This document shows, piece by piece, positions 34,531 to 48,379 of a stretch of 64,000 nt of DNA. The position numbers and the translations under genes were made by a program. The DNA is taken from positions 43,202,106-43,266,105 of the forward strand of contig OZ020303.1 in the NCBI GenBank assembly GCA_963971305.1, given 5' to 3'. This DNA is from Arcuatula senhousia. Taxonomy: Eukaryota > Mollusca > Bivalvia > Mytilida > Mytilidae. The stretch's first letter is position 1, and the number at the start of each line of letters is the position of its first letter. The notes under the pieces are model-generated. The model was given only the letters and a program-made list of their open reading frames with translations. It ran no database searches and was not told the origin of the DNA.

Positions 34531-36459
34531 CCCAGCTAACACAAAAACATTATAAAAATGTTTTTAAAACATTTTCTTAAAAGGACTGAAAACATTTTTT
34601 TGAAATGTTTTAAAAACATAAATTTGTGGAGTGCCAGAAATGTTTTTATAACGTTTGTAAAAAACTGTTTCTTAAAATGTTTTAAAAATGTTTTTCTAAA
34701 ACATTTTTAATAAATGTAAACATAACATAATTTTAAATCGTTACAAAAATGTTTGTACAAAATGTTTTTTAATCGTTTTTTCGAAACATTTTATAAACAT
34801 ATTTTGTACTGTTTTTAAACTGTTTTCAAGGCATGTTTTTATCCTGTATTTTTACCATATTATCCTTAAGGGTTTTGGATAGTGACTTGACAAAAGAACA
34901 TATAACCCAAGAAATTAAGTCCACAAAGGAATGAGGGACAAACATTAGAGCAAAATATGCAGAAGTGTTTATGCATAATAAAGCGAATTCCAATTAGAGG
35001 CGTCCCCGAAAAAGCTGATTGGTCGAACCTTCTTCTTTTCACATCACCATATCAAACAACAAACTGCCATAATCTTTATATAACAATGAGAGAGCTACAT
35101 GAAAAGCAACTTGAATAAGAAATAAAACACAAATTTTATGACCATAAGAATATGATGTTCTTTAAAATTCCATATCATAAATTTTATAGGAAATTCAGGA
35201 AAATATCATCTGTCAAGTCTTGTAGTGTTCTTTCATTGTTCTGAAAAATAAATAATTGCCAATTTATATACCAAAAGTACAAATATCTTTATAAATGTAC
35301 ATTATAATAGATGTAATAAACATAGAGTAATTGGATTAAAGTCTAACCTCGAACTAATTCAAACCTTGATCGTTAGTTAAATAAAAAGATGAATCATGAG
35401 CAAATTTAAAATTATAAAAAGTAACATCATTCTATCTATTATAAAACAAATTATTCTACTTACATTTTGTTAGAGCTGTGTATCAAGAAGTGTTTCCTCT
35501 CTCTTGAAAGATAACATTTATACTGATAAAGACTCCAACACACAGCATGTGGCAAACCACTAAACTTACAAATATCTGGTAACCATGGTGATCTTACTGA
35601 TAACGATGCAGGATAATTGCTTATCAAACATCTTGAGAAAATTAGTCACAGTATCGCTCGTTTTATGCAACTAACATGCCATCTAAGATACTTAACAATG
35701 GAAAAAGATGTGTGTGTTTTAATATTTACCATAATTCTTTATCTTTAAAGAAAAAAGCTTAAATACTAATAAGAAGAAAAAAACAACAACAAAACATTAA
35801 GAATAAATGTAAAGAAAAAAAAACATTACTTAAAAGAGTAAAAAAATGAACTTAAAAATCAGATAAAAACTTAGTTGTTTTTGTTTTGTTATTTCAGAAC
35901 ATTTATCACTGTAATCTGTTCATACTCATAAATAATTGTATAGTATTCATAACTTTATAACTTGTCTTAATTTTTAGAGATGAAATGTGACAAAAACATA
36001 TCAAAAACATGCTTCTAAAAAGGTTTAAAATTGTTATTTAAAAACATTTCTATGCCATTCAAAACCATGTTTTAAAATTGTTATGAAAAAAATGTAAACT
36101 TTGAATGTTTTAAAAACATCTTTATAACATTCACAAAATATGTTTTTAAATCGTTATGAAAAGATAATATGGATATGCTTTCTAAATGTTATTATAACAT
36201 TTCAAAATAATGTTATAAAATTGTCATTAAAAAGATGTAAAATAAAATGTTATAAAATCATTTTAAAAACATTTCAAAAAACAGTTCAGAAAACTATTTT
36301 CCATCTGTTTTAAAGAAACGTTAATTAACCGTTTTTAAACCATTCTTAAAATATCAAAACATTTTAAAAATGTTTTAAAAATGTTTTTTAAAAACGTTTT
36401 CTTCGGACCTCAGAAATAACCAAATAAAAATGTTTTAAAAAGGGTTCGTGCTACATGGG
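34531..36459. mobile_element. 1.93 kb TA-target element with palindrome-rich subterminal arrays
   Basis: The ends are CCCAGCTAACAC and, inverted, CCCATGTAGCAC. TA flanks both sides (34529-34530; 36460-36461). The outer 300-450 bases on each side consist of overlapping AAAACATTTT/AAAATGTTTT-type motifs in both orientations. The 1.1 kb middle is unique AT-rich sequence without a transposase frame. It interrupts the Naiad linker, and excision of the element with one TA restores the frame. The TA duplication suggests a Tc1/mariner-like or related mechanism. Confidence 0.8.
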
Positions 36460-36461
36460 TA

Positions 36462-36541
36462 TACCATGCGACCGTTTGTTCCGTTTACGAGGACTTATTA
36501 AATTCATGACATTGATATTTGATGTTCTAGATATGTTCCCC
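36462..36541 (-). CDS. Naiad linker segment between two insertions
   Basis: It has 26 codons in frame with both the nuclease part (52838-53508) and the RT part. It reads NISRTSNINVMNLISP, then RKRNKRSHG, a basic linker. It is stranded between the 16.3 kb and 1.93 kb insertions. Confidence 0.7.
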
Positions 36542-37111
36542 TGTAACACATTATTTTGTCGACTTGCATTACTGAGTCAACTTGCAGTGAATATTTTACA
36601 AATTTTGTTAACAAAATCTGGACACTGGAAACAGCATTGTTATTCTAGTTTTAACTTTTTGTTAACAAAATTAGAATTAATGATAATCCATCATAAAGAC
36701 GCATCAATAATTGATAACACATGCATCGTTTGGTTGAAAAAAAATGATTGTAAATTAATATTTCCGAATCTTATTTAATAAAATTATAACATTTTCAATA
36801 ACGTTTTGAAGATTTCAGTTTTCCATAACATTATGAAAACACCAGTTTCAATAATGTAACACGAAGATATCAGTTTTCCATAACATTATGGATATAACAT
36901 TATGGGTATATCAGTTTTTCATAACATTATGGATATCTCAGTTTTTCATAACATAACGAAAACACATGTACCAATTTTTCATAACAGAAGAAGAGACCAT
37001 TAGTTAATAACAAAGAAGATTCGGTGATACTAAAACTTTAATGAAAAATATAACTGTTACATTGAAGATCATGAGATGTGAAATAAATGTTCGCGACACA
37101 ATAAACATATA

Positions 37112-39936
37112 CACACTAGGTAAACGCTGTCCGCGAGAGAAATGATATTTCGCGTTTTTTCTGTACTGATATTTCATGTTGTCTTGTCTACTGGCATGGA
37201 TGGCTCATTAAACATGTTATTTCCGTGAGTTTTTACCTTTTTAATACTGCTTGTTGTAAGAATTTAAATCATTGAATATGTATCTTGGACAAATTTGGTT
37301 AATCTTTAAAAACATCCGCATAAAACAAAAGAAAAATAACCAATAAAGCATAATTACTAGAAAAAAACAGTGGAAACACAGCTAAAACATATGAAAAATA
37401 TACGGTTTGAAAGAAAAGCTAGTGCAAATGCTTTTTGATAAAATCTTCAGTCAGTATAATTCATAAAATTAGTAATTTAATAGATTATTAACTGAAATTC
37501 AGCAATCTTAAAAATATTGACTGTACTGTTATTCTGTGTTCATGAAATCATTCTGTACTGTTACTTCGTGTATTAATCTATCAACACTGTACTGTTATTT
37601 CGGGTATTAAAATATTTTTAGAAGTAGAATACAGATTCCTCTTAGAAAATCAAGAGTTATGTTAAATCCAAATTCAAAGTAATAGGTAATTAATCTAAAA
37701 GTATCGAAAACTATTACCTTTGCATTAAAATAGTTCACCTGAAAATGTTAGGAAGTCAGCCACAAAGTAAAGCCATAATTATTGTTTAACTATGTAATAA
37801 ATAGTATAACTAACTTAAGATATATTCAACTTGTGACCGAACAACCTTTACAATTCACTCATGCGCTAAGCGCACTCGTGAGTTATTGGAATGTTTGGTC
37901 ACTCGTTCAATATTACCTCATTTTAGGAATCATTAGTTAGTTACACCATGTAGATATGATATAGCATATATATCATACCTCCACGGTTATACTTTAAATA
38001 CAGGTTTCACAACTACAAGTGATGAGATACAGATTTCTATCACATCGAGTTAGATATTTGTCAAGTTAGGAAACGAGCATTTTGCGAGTTTCCTTTGACA
38101 AATATCTAACGAGTGTGATAAAAATTCGTATCTCATCACTTGTAGTTGTGAAACCTTTTTTTCTCTAACTGTCTAACGTGAAAGTATAGGCCCAAAATTA
38201 CTTATTTAATTAAAATTCATAGAAAAATAAACCTATATGTATATCGTTTAGCAAACATGTGAAAAAGTAGTCAAGTAAAAAAGTACCACCTTTTTATAAT
38301 CAATTTTAATTAAAAGTTGACATTTCATTATCGTCTATTTATAATAAAACAAACGTTTTAGTGCATTTTGGATATATTTTGTTTGTCCTTTTCTATCAAG
38401 CGAGATCAACAGGTGTTCAAATAAAAGTAAGCACGCTTTTCACGAGATGCGTATCAAACTGTGGTGTCTTGTGCGGACAACCAATCAAATGACTTGAAAT
38501 TGAATATCACATCGTGCAGAGTGTGATACGTAAAATAGTGTCATCTCGCGAGAACCAGATAATATTGCACAACAGTTAGAAAAATAAAAAGTAACGACGC
38601 ACAGAATGATACAACCGTGTTTAACCGGAAACAAAATGTCTACAGACAAAACATCGCCACAACATTATACGACCACTATTTTCAAGGTCGTATAAGAAGT
38701 ATACAATTTGTCTAAAAATTGATAAAAATGGAAAGTTCAGATTTGTGAGCACAAATTGAAAAAGTATCATGTAAATATTCACTTTTTGTTAAAAGCTTAA
38801 TAGTAATGTGTTTTGGAGACCAGGCGGTTTTATGTATTATCTTTTAAATATGTATTTTCACTAAAGGCATATGTGCTAGGGACCTATGTGCTACAACTTG
38901 AGTTGAACTCTCGCATTTGCATATGCAGATTTCATACGTGCAACATTAAATTCCGCATAGAACAATGGTGAAGTACATGTAGGTAGATCAAGAAATATTC
39001 ATTCTTATGGGGGGACAACAATTTATAACTTATGAATGAATGGGGTTTGACATGAATTTCATTTTGTTTGTTTATGTACGTGAACGTAGTATTATGCATG
39101 GAATGGGGTTGAGAAGTACATACATAGAATAACAAAATATTTTGTCGATTTTCCACGTAGTTTTTTTTTGGGGGGTATAAATAAGATTGCAATGTTGTTT
39201 AATTAGAAAAAGTATCTATTTAAAAAAAAATTAACTGTTAGAGTAGTTACTTGCTTATCTGGCTGTTATATGATTGTATTGTGTAACAAGGTGCTGCACC
39301 AAGTCGTGCTATGGATACTCCAACTCGACCATTCGGAAAACAGGAGGTAGTATACATTACAAGTTCCAATGCCCTGCATGTGTATATGACAGTAAGTCGA
39401 TCTTGCAATTTGAAGTCTGTTTTTTTTTATATACGAATGAAATTTTCAAGAACACAGAATATCAGTACAATTTAACAGAAATAACAGTACAGTAAGATTT
39501 TGACAGCCAAATCGGAACAGGAAATAACAGTACAGAAGGTTCTCTGTTACGAGCATTTTCTGCGATTTATAATAAGGAAGAAGGGGTGTGAATGCATTTG
39601 GGTAAATAGTAATCTTGTTTTGAAGTGTTTTGAATCACCGTTCATTTACAATATTAGAAAAATAGGTAGATTATCGTATTTTTTTTTAAACCATACATCT
39701 GCTAAAAAATACAAATATTGTTGATAAAGTACCAAATAATTTCATTAAAACTGAAAGGAGATTGGAAATGTATATTTCAAAAAGACATTGGATCAGCATA
39801 TACAATTCCATGCTTCAAATAGTGAAAATAAACACCGATTTTAATCCTGGAGTCCAATGTCAACAACAACCCGAAATATCCGTACAGTGAAAACGCGAAA
39901 TATCTTTGCTCTCGCGGACAGCGTTTACCTAGTGTG
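37112..39936. mobile_element. 2.8 kb CACTA-like non-autonomous element
   Basis: TIRs of about 60 bases start CACACTAGGTAAACGC and continue TGTCCGCGAGAG...GATATTTCGCG. They are flanked by ATATA at 37107-37111 and 39937-39941 (read as 3-bp ATA or 5-bp). Subterminal copies of CTGTACTGTTATTTCG lie on the left (about 37170, 37520, 37550, 37590) and inverted on the right (about 39490, 39530). These are typical transposase-binding arrays of EnSpm/CACTA elements. No transposase is encoded. It is nested in the 16.3 kb element. Confidence 0.72.
37850..38155. repeat. Two hairpin palindromes inside the CACTA-like element
   Basis: Around 37835-37910, CTCATGCGC/GCGCACTCGTGAG flank a 4-base loop, with outer arms TTGTGACCGAACA and TTTGGTCACTCG. 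At 38003-38155, GGTTTCACAACTACAAGTG...GATATTTGTCAA...GGAAAC pairs with GTTTCC...TTGACAAATATC...CACTTGTAGTTGTGAAACC. Confidence 0.65.
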
Positions 39937-40744
39937 ATATATACTAACGGTATTTTTTATATTCTCAATGGAAAACATCCATATCGATAGACAACAAATT
40001 AGGATTAATGTGTTGTCTACCATTTCAAGGGATAGGATCCAGAAATATTTGAAAAGAAGTTTTCGCTTATTGTTTCCAGGTAAGTTTTGCTCAAAATCTG
40101 AGCGAAAATTACAAAATGTTCTAAGGAAAGAGGTATATGTTCCAACCTCATGAGCCCCTCCTGAATCCGCCATTTTTTCGCATTTTTCTCCTATTGTATT
40201 TTTCTTTGGAAAAAAGTAAAACTACTTAACCGGATTTGACAGGCCAAATTGACCTTTTGCAATGCAACAGGTGTGTTGCGACAACCAGGATCTGCTTACC
40301 CTTCAAAATCACCTGACTAAGACTTGATTTTACGATATTGATTGATCTTTAGTAATATGTATTTATTTTGTTTTTGTGTTGCCTGTTTCTTCTTGTTATT
40401 CTCTTTCTCTCTGTCTTTTCCTGTCTGTTTTCATTCGAATGTCCCATTCTGTTTCCTTCGAAATTTGTTTAGAAATGACCAACTTCTAGTTCCTTTAAAC
40501 TTGATATTTATATATCCTGGATTTGGGGAAAAAGATTGGTGATTATGGAAACTTTCTCCAGCTTGCAGCTTTCGAGTGAAACCTTTTTAGCGGCCCTAAT
40601 GAGCCTATCCATATAACCCTACAAAAGATTCTTTAACTTTAACTCGCATCCATCACTTTACACGGGACTAACCCTTACATTATTTCTGACTTCAAATGGA
40701 GTCAAGAGAGAGTCGAACAAATGGTCCATGAAACAAGCGTGATT

Positions 40745-41590
40745 TATTTTTGTCCCGCGCCGCAACGCGTAACGGGGATAGAGAAATGCCGGGCCTCCGT
40801 CTGTCCGTGCGTCCGTCCGTCACACTTTATTTGTTACAAATTTCTTAGCTTATATTATAATCCTAGGCTTTAAATGTTTGTTTGCAGCTTAAGCTAAGGA
40901 TTACATGTGGTTGGGTGCGTTTCCAGGGTTGTCCCTTACTTACTCCCTGTTAAACGGGCTGACTTTGTTCAAATATGGATTTTTTTTCGGATCTTTCTCA
41001 GCTACTCCTATTTGTGAGATTTATATTTGATATGTAGCTTCAGGTAGGGGTCTCATAATATGGTGGGTGCATCTCCAGGTCTGTTACTTACCTACTTTAT
41101 GTTTAAAGTGCTTAGAATTTTCCAAGGGTAAAAATTAAAAAAAAAATCATAACAAACTGAACTTTTACTATCATTGGACTTTTTAAATATTTGGTATGCA
41201 GCTTCAGTATAGGGGTTTCATATGGTGAGATTCATTTCTTGATCTGTCGTATACCTACTTCCTGCTTAAATAGCTGACTTATATTTTTTCAAGGGTAAAA
41301 AAATGGAGAAAAAAAAAATTCGTTCCAGATCTCTTTGCTGTTAACTATTCGTGGGCTTTCTTTCAATATTTAGTGTGCAGCTTAAGGTATGAGTCTTATA
41401 ATTATATCATGTATATAGTGGTATGCGTTTTCAGGCTGGTCGTTTATCTACATCCTCACGGTTAAGTGAGTGGACTTGGAATATTTTTGCCACTTGATGG
41501 ATCCAGGAATTTCGTTCTTGCTATCTTTCAATTCCTCCTGTCAAGGATTTGTCCTGTTATTAACATCCTGACTTTTTTACCCTGTCATTT
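40745..41590. repeat. Cassette with ~180-bp tandem units and cccgcgccgcaacgcg start
   Basis: It starts with a GC-rich imperfect hairpin (cccgcgccgcaacgcgtaacgggg) and a (GTCC)n microsatellite. About four diverged units follow, containing 'gcttcaggtatgggtctcat', 'cttacctacttcctg' and 'ttttccaagggtaaaa'. There is no coding frame. Confidence 0.6.
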
Positions 41591-42174
41591 TATTTCAATT
41601 GAGTAGAGCCACGAAAAATCAAAAATGGAGAAAAAAAATCAACTTTGAGTCATTACTGCTGCTTGGGTGATCATTTGACTACATATTTGATTTATAGCAT
41701 TAATTTTTTGGTCAATTTATTACAATAATAAAAGGCGGTGAGCTACAAATCAATCATTCTTAATCACAATGTTTGACATATTTTCATGTATAAGACATAA
41801 GACAAAAGACATAATTTATTTTCCAATTATGGTCCCTCAAAGGGCAGCATCAATACAATGATTACATCATATATCAGTTACATGAAATTGGCCACACTGG
41901 TCGGACATAAAATTGTTTTGCGGCGTAACACAAATATCGTGGCTGTTTTATGGGCTACTACAAGTCACTCCGGGAGGGGGAAGCTACTTGCTATTATTTA
42001 GATGATATGAGTGTGCTGCAGGAAAGGGTCATGGTTTTGGAATCAGTTTGTCTTAAACATGGTATCTTTTTCACTCCTGCAGTCTTGAACATAGTAATTT
42101 TTTCAATATAGACACACTGTTATTAACTCTTCAGGATTAGTCCGTTGCATGCGGGATCATAAACCATTATATAG

Positions 42175-42560
42175 AAGAAAATTAGATGTGGAATATGTGT
42201 TCGCGGCACAACCTACAATATAAAAGTAAATTTAAAACATCCACAATGGAAAACAGCCAGCAGCCTTCAATGTGACCAGCGGTCGCTGTTTGCTGTTTTT
42301 CAATTGGTCCCTGGATTGAAAATAAACTACATATGATTCAAGCGCAATCCTTAAGTGCAATGAAAGACCCTCTTCTTGACAAAAAACAATTAACTTGAAT
42401 TCGACAAACATAGGCTTTGATAAAGATTCCTGGCTAGGACAGGCAAGTTAAAAATGTGGCGGGGTTAAATTGTTTTTTTGGCGCCAACCTTCCCCCTATA
42501 GATAATCAATAACAAAGCACAAATTAACACACAGCAAAAATAAAATCGATAGAATACATG
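42175..42560 (-). mobile_element. Naiad-related 3' UTR fragment
   Basis: It matches 31540-31870 in order: agatgtggaata...cgcggcacaac, aatggaaaacagc, ttcctggctaggacaggcaag, tgtggcggggttaaa and ccttccccctata. It is a diverged, 5'-truncated copy inside the 16.3 kb element. Confidence 0.65.
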
Positions 42561-43949
42561 AATAACACATCTGAATCTAATTCATACCGTTGACCATAAG
42601 TAAATGGAAAATGGTTCAAACAAGAGTGCTATATGGTATACAGAAATTTTGTACCCTTAATTCGTTTACTTCCTTTTTATTGAATATTTTTAGACGCAGG
42701 CGACATATGTCTCCCCGACGAAAGACTGCCGTTCTAGTTATGATATGAATATACTGACAAAAACTACAACTTTTAACTTTTAACTTTTAACAATTCAGGC
42801 CTATTAATTTTGATAAAATCTGTCGATACAGAACATTTGTGAAAAATTTAGGATTCTGCAATTAATACCAAAGTTTGCGAAATCACGGTTAGACATAAAT
42901 ATTAGTAGTCTTAAAATTGTCAGATATATAGAGTTCAGGTATAATTTGCTCGTTTTGGTTAAGTGTCATAAAAAGTTGATGAAGTCTGAAAGAAGCAAAG
43001 AGGCACCAATGTGGCATTTGAGTGTCAAAAGTCCGAAAGGGCATCGACGAAACCGGTAAACACGAACAAAAACAGCACGAAGAAACACAACACACAAATT
43101 CAACCGAACAGAAATCAACAACGCGAACTCAAGTCGTAACAACAGGTGCTCCGGAAGAGTTAGCGGTTCCTGCCTGCTATTGCACACCCGTCGTGTTGTT
43201 AATTTACAATTCAGTGTATCAAATCTGGTAAAGGAAGACATAACAAATTTCTACGACAAACCAACATCTGCACTTATTAAAGATAGAAATCCCATATTTG
43301 TCTAAGAGTGTGCGGTATCTACCGTAAAATTTCTTAAGTGAAGACAGCAACCGTGAAGCAGCATTACCCTGTGCATGTCAGCAATTTCTGTGTCAAACCT
43401 GACGTTCTGCCAAGGAAATCGATGTAATTCCCACAAGCTTTGACTGTGATACGAAGTATGAAAATAAGTAGAAAAAAAAATTGGGCCTTTTTGGCTGTGG
43501 CGCGACCTTTTCCACCCTAGCTCCTATAAAAATCAAATGTTTGCTAACTTACAACTTGAGATATCATTTATGCATTTACTTGCGGGGGGGGTGTGATGCT
43601 CCAAATTAGTGAGAAGAGCATTGTTTGAATTCAAGTTGAGGGTGTGCATCTGAAAATGTTATGCAAAGCCATCAAATAAGACTAGAACGCCACATGGCGT
43701 CTGCAAGACACATTAAGTTGCAATTGACATATAATTGACATAAAATTGACATATAATAATTGGCGATCTTCTGCTAAACGAAGGTGTTTTAGTTCTACTT
43801 GCACTACTTTCACATGTACATTTTTGTATATGCCATAAATTGTAAACCTGATTATATTCTGATGTCTTTTCGACGGATTTTTGAAGACTTATACATCTTT
43901 GTACAGATCGAACATTAAACTTGAAATGAGAGGAGAATTAATTTGGTTT

Positions 43950-44530
43950 CTTTCACAAAAAAAATATTTTGAAGCAAGACTACAGTTCCATGCAATACAT
44001 TTTGCTACGTCTGACGCGCGTTTCGTCTATTCAAGATCCACACTTCTCAAAATATTGAAAATAACAAACACAACATACATATGAATAGCATAGAGCAATA
44101 ATACCAACATTTGCCGAACTGGTATTCAAATTATGACTAAGATCTAACTACGCCTTGGGTAGAATGAAAGATAAGGGTTCGCAAACATTTCGAAATTTTC
44201 ATGGACAATTTCGTAGCTGTTGACGTGTTCTTCAACACTAAAGTATTGATGTCAGAGCGAGCTTAACTAGGGGGAAAAAACTCCACTAACAGCGCTCACT
44301 TTATCAAGGATGTTGGAACATTAAGTTTCATGTAATGAATGTTGCTACTATGTACATGCACGCTTGGCGCCCGTTTCATCTTTTCAAGACTCATCGAAGG
44401 CGCTCTATCAAAAAGATTGATAATGACACACACCACATGAATATGAAAATCACTAAGCAATTTAATCTACATATGCAGAACTGGTATCCAAATTATTACT
44501 CAGATCAACCAAACTTACGGCCTGGGTAGG
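43950..44530. repeat. Two diverged copies of a gcgcgtttcgtct-type repeat
   Basis: About 43990-44160 and 44345-44525 share the order 'gacgcgcgtttcgtctattcaaga', 'gataatgacacac', 'agaactggtatccaaattat' and 'cctgggtag' with many differences, spaced about 370 bases. This is a dispersed repeat, not a gene. Confidence 0.5.
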
Positions 44531-47084
44531 ACAAACTTAGAGCTTAATAGAGTTGTAACAATAACGAAATTTTCACTTTCCGAAATGTAGGTTTTTCTTG
44601 AACACAACCTTTATTTGAAACTGCATCTTTCAAAATTTAAAGTTAATTCGTCGTATCTGTTTGCTTTTAAACTAAACGAATGCTCAATAACATTTCTAAT
44701 CATTTATAGTATGTCCCTTACTTAAAAATAGAAGCATCCGAAAAAAAGTCTTTTGGCCTTTCTAAGCATTGTTAAATGGAGGTGTGTACCCATGCAGCAT
44801 TGATGCGCCCTTGCATCCCAAGCATAATGTATAAGTCAAACACGTCTGAACATCACCAAGAGCACATTTTTGTCATTCTAGACTAATCTGCCAAATATCC
44901 TTGTATATATTTTGAGAAGTGTGCCGTTATTTTGTGTATAGGCCAAACAGGAAATAGGAGCCTTGCATGTCAAATAATCGGTTAAGACAAAGTTTATCCA
45001 TGATACTTAACAATCTTGTTAAATCTAAAATCTTTCTAGCATTTAATAGATGGTGGACGAAAGCTTCCATGTGTGCTTAAAGACGACAAACGGACAAATG
45101 CATCAGACATGTCGCCGTAAGGGCTTAGAATAATCATACGTTCACAATAATCGAAACCCAGATCAAAGATAAAATGTCCCCTCATGTCTTGAACATTATC
45201 TTGTGGACTTTTTCGTATAAAATATCTTGTCTTGGTTTTTTCCTAAAAAAATATTTTGAAAATTATTTTTGATGAAAAATATATTTTGGCAGCAGAGGGT
45301 ATTTAAGAACAAAAATATTCTAAAGAAGGATTTCTGCCATATAAAATAATGATAATAATGAAAAAAATATTCTGTCGCAACGCCTTCGAAAATTAAATAT
45401 TTTTAAATAAAAAAATTTTATTCTGACCAAAAAAAAAAAAAAAAAAAACCAACCCCCCTTTCAAGTTAAATGGGTCAGTCCATAAGGATTTCTTTCCGTA
45501 TGAAATAATGCTAACATTGAAAAAGTCTGTCAAAGTCAAAAATGGCAGGATTTCGTTAAACAGGAAGTAGGTGAGCGACAGACCTAAACTCACGTCCCAT
45601 GTTTTGGGACCCCACCCTGATGCTGTATACCAAATATCAAGTGGCTGTGATAAGTAGTTGCAGAGAAAACTGTTACGAAATTTTTTCCCCGCCCGCACGC
45701 CGCCCGCCGCCCGCCCGACATTCACCATTTTATAACCCTAATTTTTCACTCCGTGAAGTCCGGCCAAAAATCCATATCAACATCTAAAATATCTTTTTTT
45801 CTCGCCAGAACAAAAACTTAGTCCCCCCTTTCAGGTTAAATGGTCAGCCACTAAGTCTTGCAGCCTCAAATTTTATTGACAAAAAATATTTCAAAATATT
45901 GAAATATACCAGATCGGGATACCAGATAACTTTTATTTCAAATATATACTTCTTTAAAACGATCTATCTATTTAATATTTAAAGTGGTAGTACCTTAGAT
46001 TTTGCATTGTGATCTATTGAAAATAACGGTACAATATCTTCTTTGTCAATTTTATGTGTATAAAGGAAAAGATAAATTTGCAAATGCACGCGGGAATCCA
46101 TTTGTGAGAAATTTGTTGATAAAACAAACGGAAGTATCAAGCTATTATTATTTATGTAAAAGAATTAGAAGAATAAAGGGATTGAAATTTACTTCGCATT
46201 CTACTGACCATTTACACAAGCTGGTTAGCGATTTACGGACGATTAGATAAATCGAGGAACAATGGATCAAACAAAAACAAAACGATTTGTACTTTCTTCA
46301 TTCTAGCCTTTAAGATTTTGGTTTGTGGAATATACGAAAAATATCAAAGCATTGCTTGTCTTGAAATGAAATGGCGTCTTATTGTCATGTTGTGTCAAGT
46401 TTGAAAAGATCAAAGGTTAGGAGATGAGCATCAGATTGTGATTTGATACATTCTTCAAGGACTTAAACTATTAAAGTCGCGCAGTTCTAATCAGTCTTTA
46501 AGTTAGAAGAAAAACAAATCTATGACCTTCGTATAATACCCCCCCCCCTTTTCGATAGTATTACTAGATTTGATTTGGTAAAAGTTCTGTTCACTTATAA
46601 AATATTGTATAGGCCACTTTAGCATTAGTTAAGCAATATTTGCCTGCAAATTTTAAATATACAAAATAGTGAATAAATAGATTGTTCAAGATATTTTTAT
46701 TTTGCACTTTAACTTAAACAGATACAATTACAAAGTATAAACTTCCGATGGTATAGTTGTGTGTTTAAACTAAAACCATGATAGAAAAATACAAATATTG
46801 TATTTTGCAAGTAAAGTATTTTTTAAAATGACGTATAAGTTTCTCCCTTTTTCGAAAATGTCTATACCTTTTAATTAGAAATGTTAAAAAAAAGTCGATA
46901 CCAAAGAAAATGATATTTTTCTTAATAATCATTACGCTAAAAAATACTTTTTTAAATTGTTATATAAAAGAAGATATTAAAGCATTACATATATGTAAAA
47001 ATTACACTTAACATACATGTAAGACTGGTGTGAGACTTTTATTTAGTTTTCGCTATACTGACAACATTTTAATTGCATAAAATA

Positions 47085-47790
47085 TTTATCCCCGCGCTAG
47101 CGAAAGCGCGGGGATAATATTTTGCTGTTCGATGTATATGTACGTCCGTACGTATGGCGTTAATGTCCAGGATAATCTCTGTAACCACTAAGAGTAGAAA
47201 GATGAAACTTGGGTCATTGATTGCATCGTGGGTGGGGACTGTGCCGAAGGTTTCGGAATTTTGATATGGCCCCTAGGGGCTGGGCCGCATGGGTAGCCTA
47301 AGGGCACATTATTCCTTAGTCACGCAACTCCTCCCAGGTTATTTGCAATACCGAACTGAAACTTGGCTCATTAGTTGCACAGTGGATGTAGATTCTGCTG
47401 AAGGTTTCGGAATTTTGATATGGCCCCTAGGGGCTGAGCTGCATAGGTAGCCTAAGGGCACATTCCTTCGTCACCAGGTTATTTGGAATACGGAACTGAA
47501 ACTAAGCTCAGCAGTTGCACTATGGGTGTAGATTCTGCCGAAGTTTTCGGAATTCTTGGAGTTGGGCTGCGTAAGGGCACATTATTCCTTCGTCATGCAT
47601 AATTCTTTACATTACTATCACTCCCACTACCCGGGAAAAGTCTCATATTAATGCATATACATTTGATAGTACTAGAAATGCTCATTATAGTCATAGTTTA
47701 TTTCTTTCAATTATTTGCCCTTATACTATCAAACACCAGAGTAGCGCGGGGATATGCAGCGTGGCTGCTTCGACTAGTTTTTTAAGTATT
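47085..47790. repeat. Cassette with CCCCGCGC hairpin and three ~125-bp units
   Basis: It begins tatccccgcgctagcgaaagcgcggggata, a hairpin, and ends gagtagcgcggggatatgcagc. Between are three units of 'gaaggtttcggaattttgatatggcccctagggg...gtagcctaagggcacatt'. It is non-coding. Confidence 0.7.
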
Positions 47791-48379
47791 CAAATAGGAT
47801 AAGGTTGCTTTGACTAAATAAACCTTATTACTTTTAGCATGAACTTGATTTTAATCAAAACAAATGATAAAAAGAAACCACCCAACCCCCTTAATCAGAT
47901 GATTCTTTTTTGTATAAGAGTCGTGGAAATATATTTTTTTTCATGGAAGCCCCGGTTGCCTGTCTTGTCGTCAAAATATGTTTTCTCCGCGGAAGCCCCC
48001 GTCACAAGCTTTTTTCGTAAAAAGAAGTTAAGTTTTATTCGCACAATCTACATTAATATATCGCTACGATTGCGTCATGAGCTCCCAGAAGTTGCGTCTA
48101 AGAGATGGGTACTCCTTTCCTTCTTATGCCCAATTCAAGCCCTTAATTTGCTATTGAAAACACGAGATAAATTATGTTAACGTTCAGTCATGAAAATTCA
48201 GTCAGAGGTATAGGAAGTTATGGTTATTTACAGTAAGGGTACCCCCTTTTTGTCTAATGGATGGCTAGGTCCAAGTTTCACTATTGGAAACTTGAAAAAA
48301 ATCTTTTTAAAAAGATGCAAAATTATATTTTGTTATAAAAATTGTGAATACGTTTAAAGAAAATCCAGTGAGATATTAA

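Noticed and set aside
36455..36778. 107-codon plus-strand open frame
   Set aside because: It overlaps the Naiad linker in antisense and the TIR of the 16.3 kb element. The part shared with 52669-52834 is the TIR itself.
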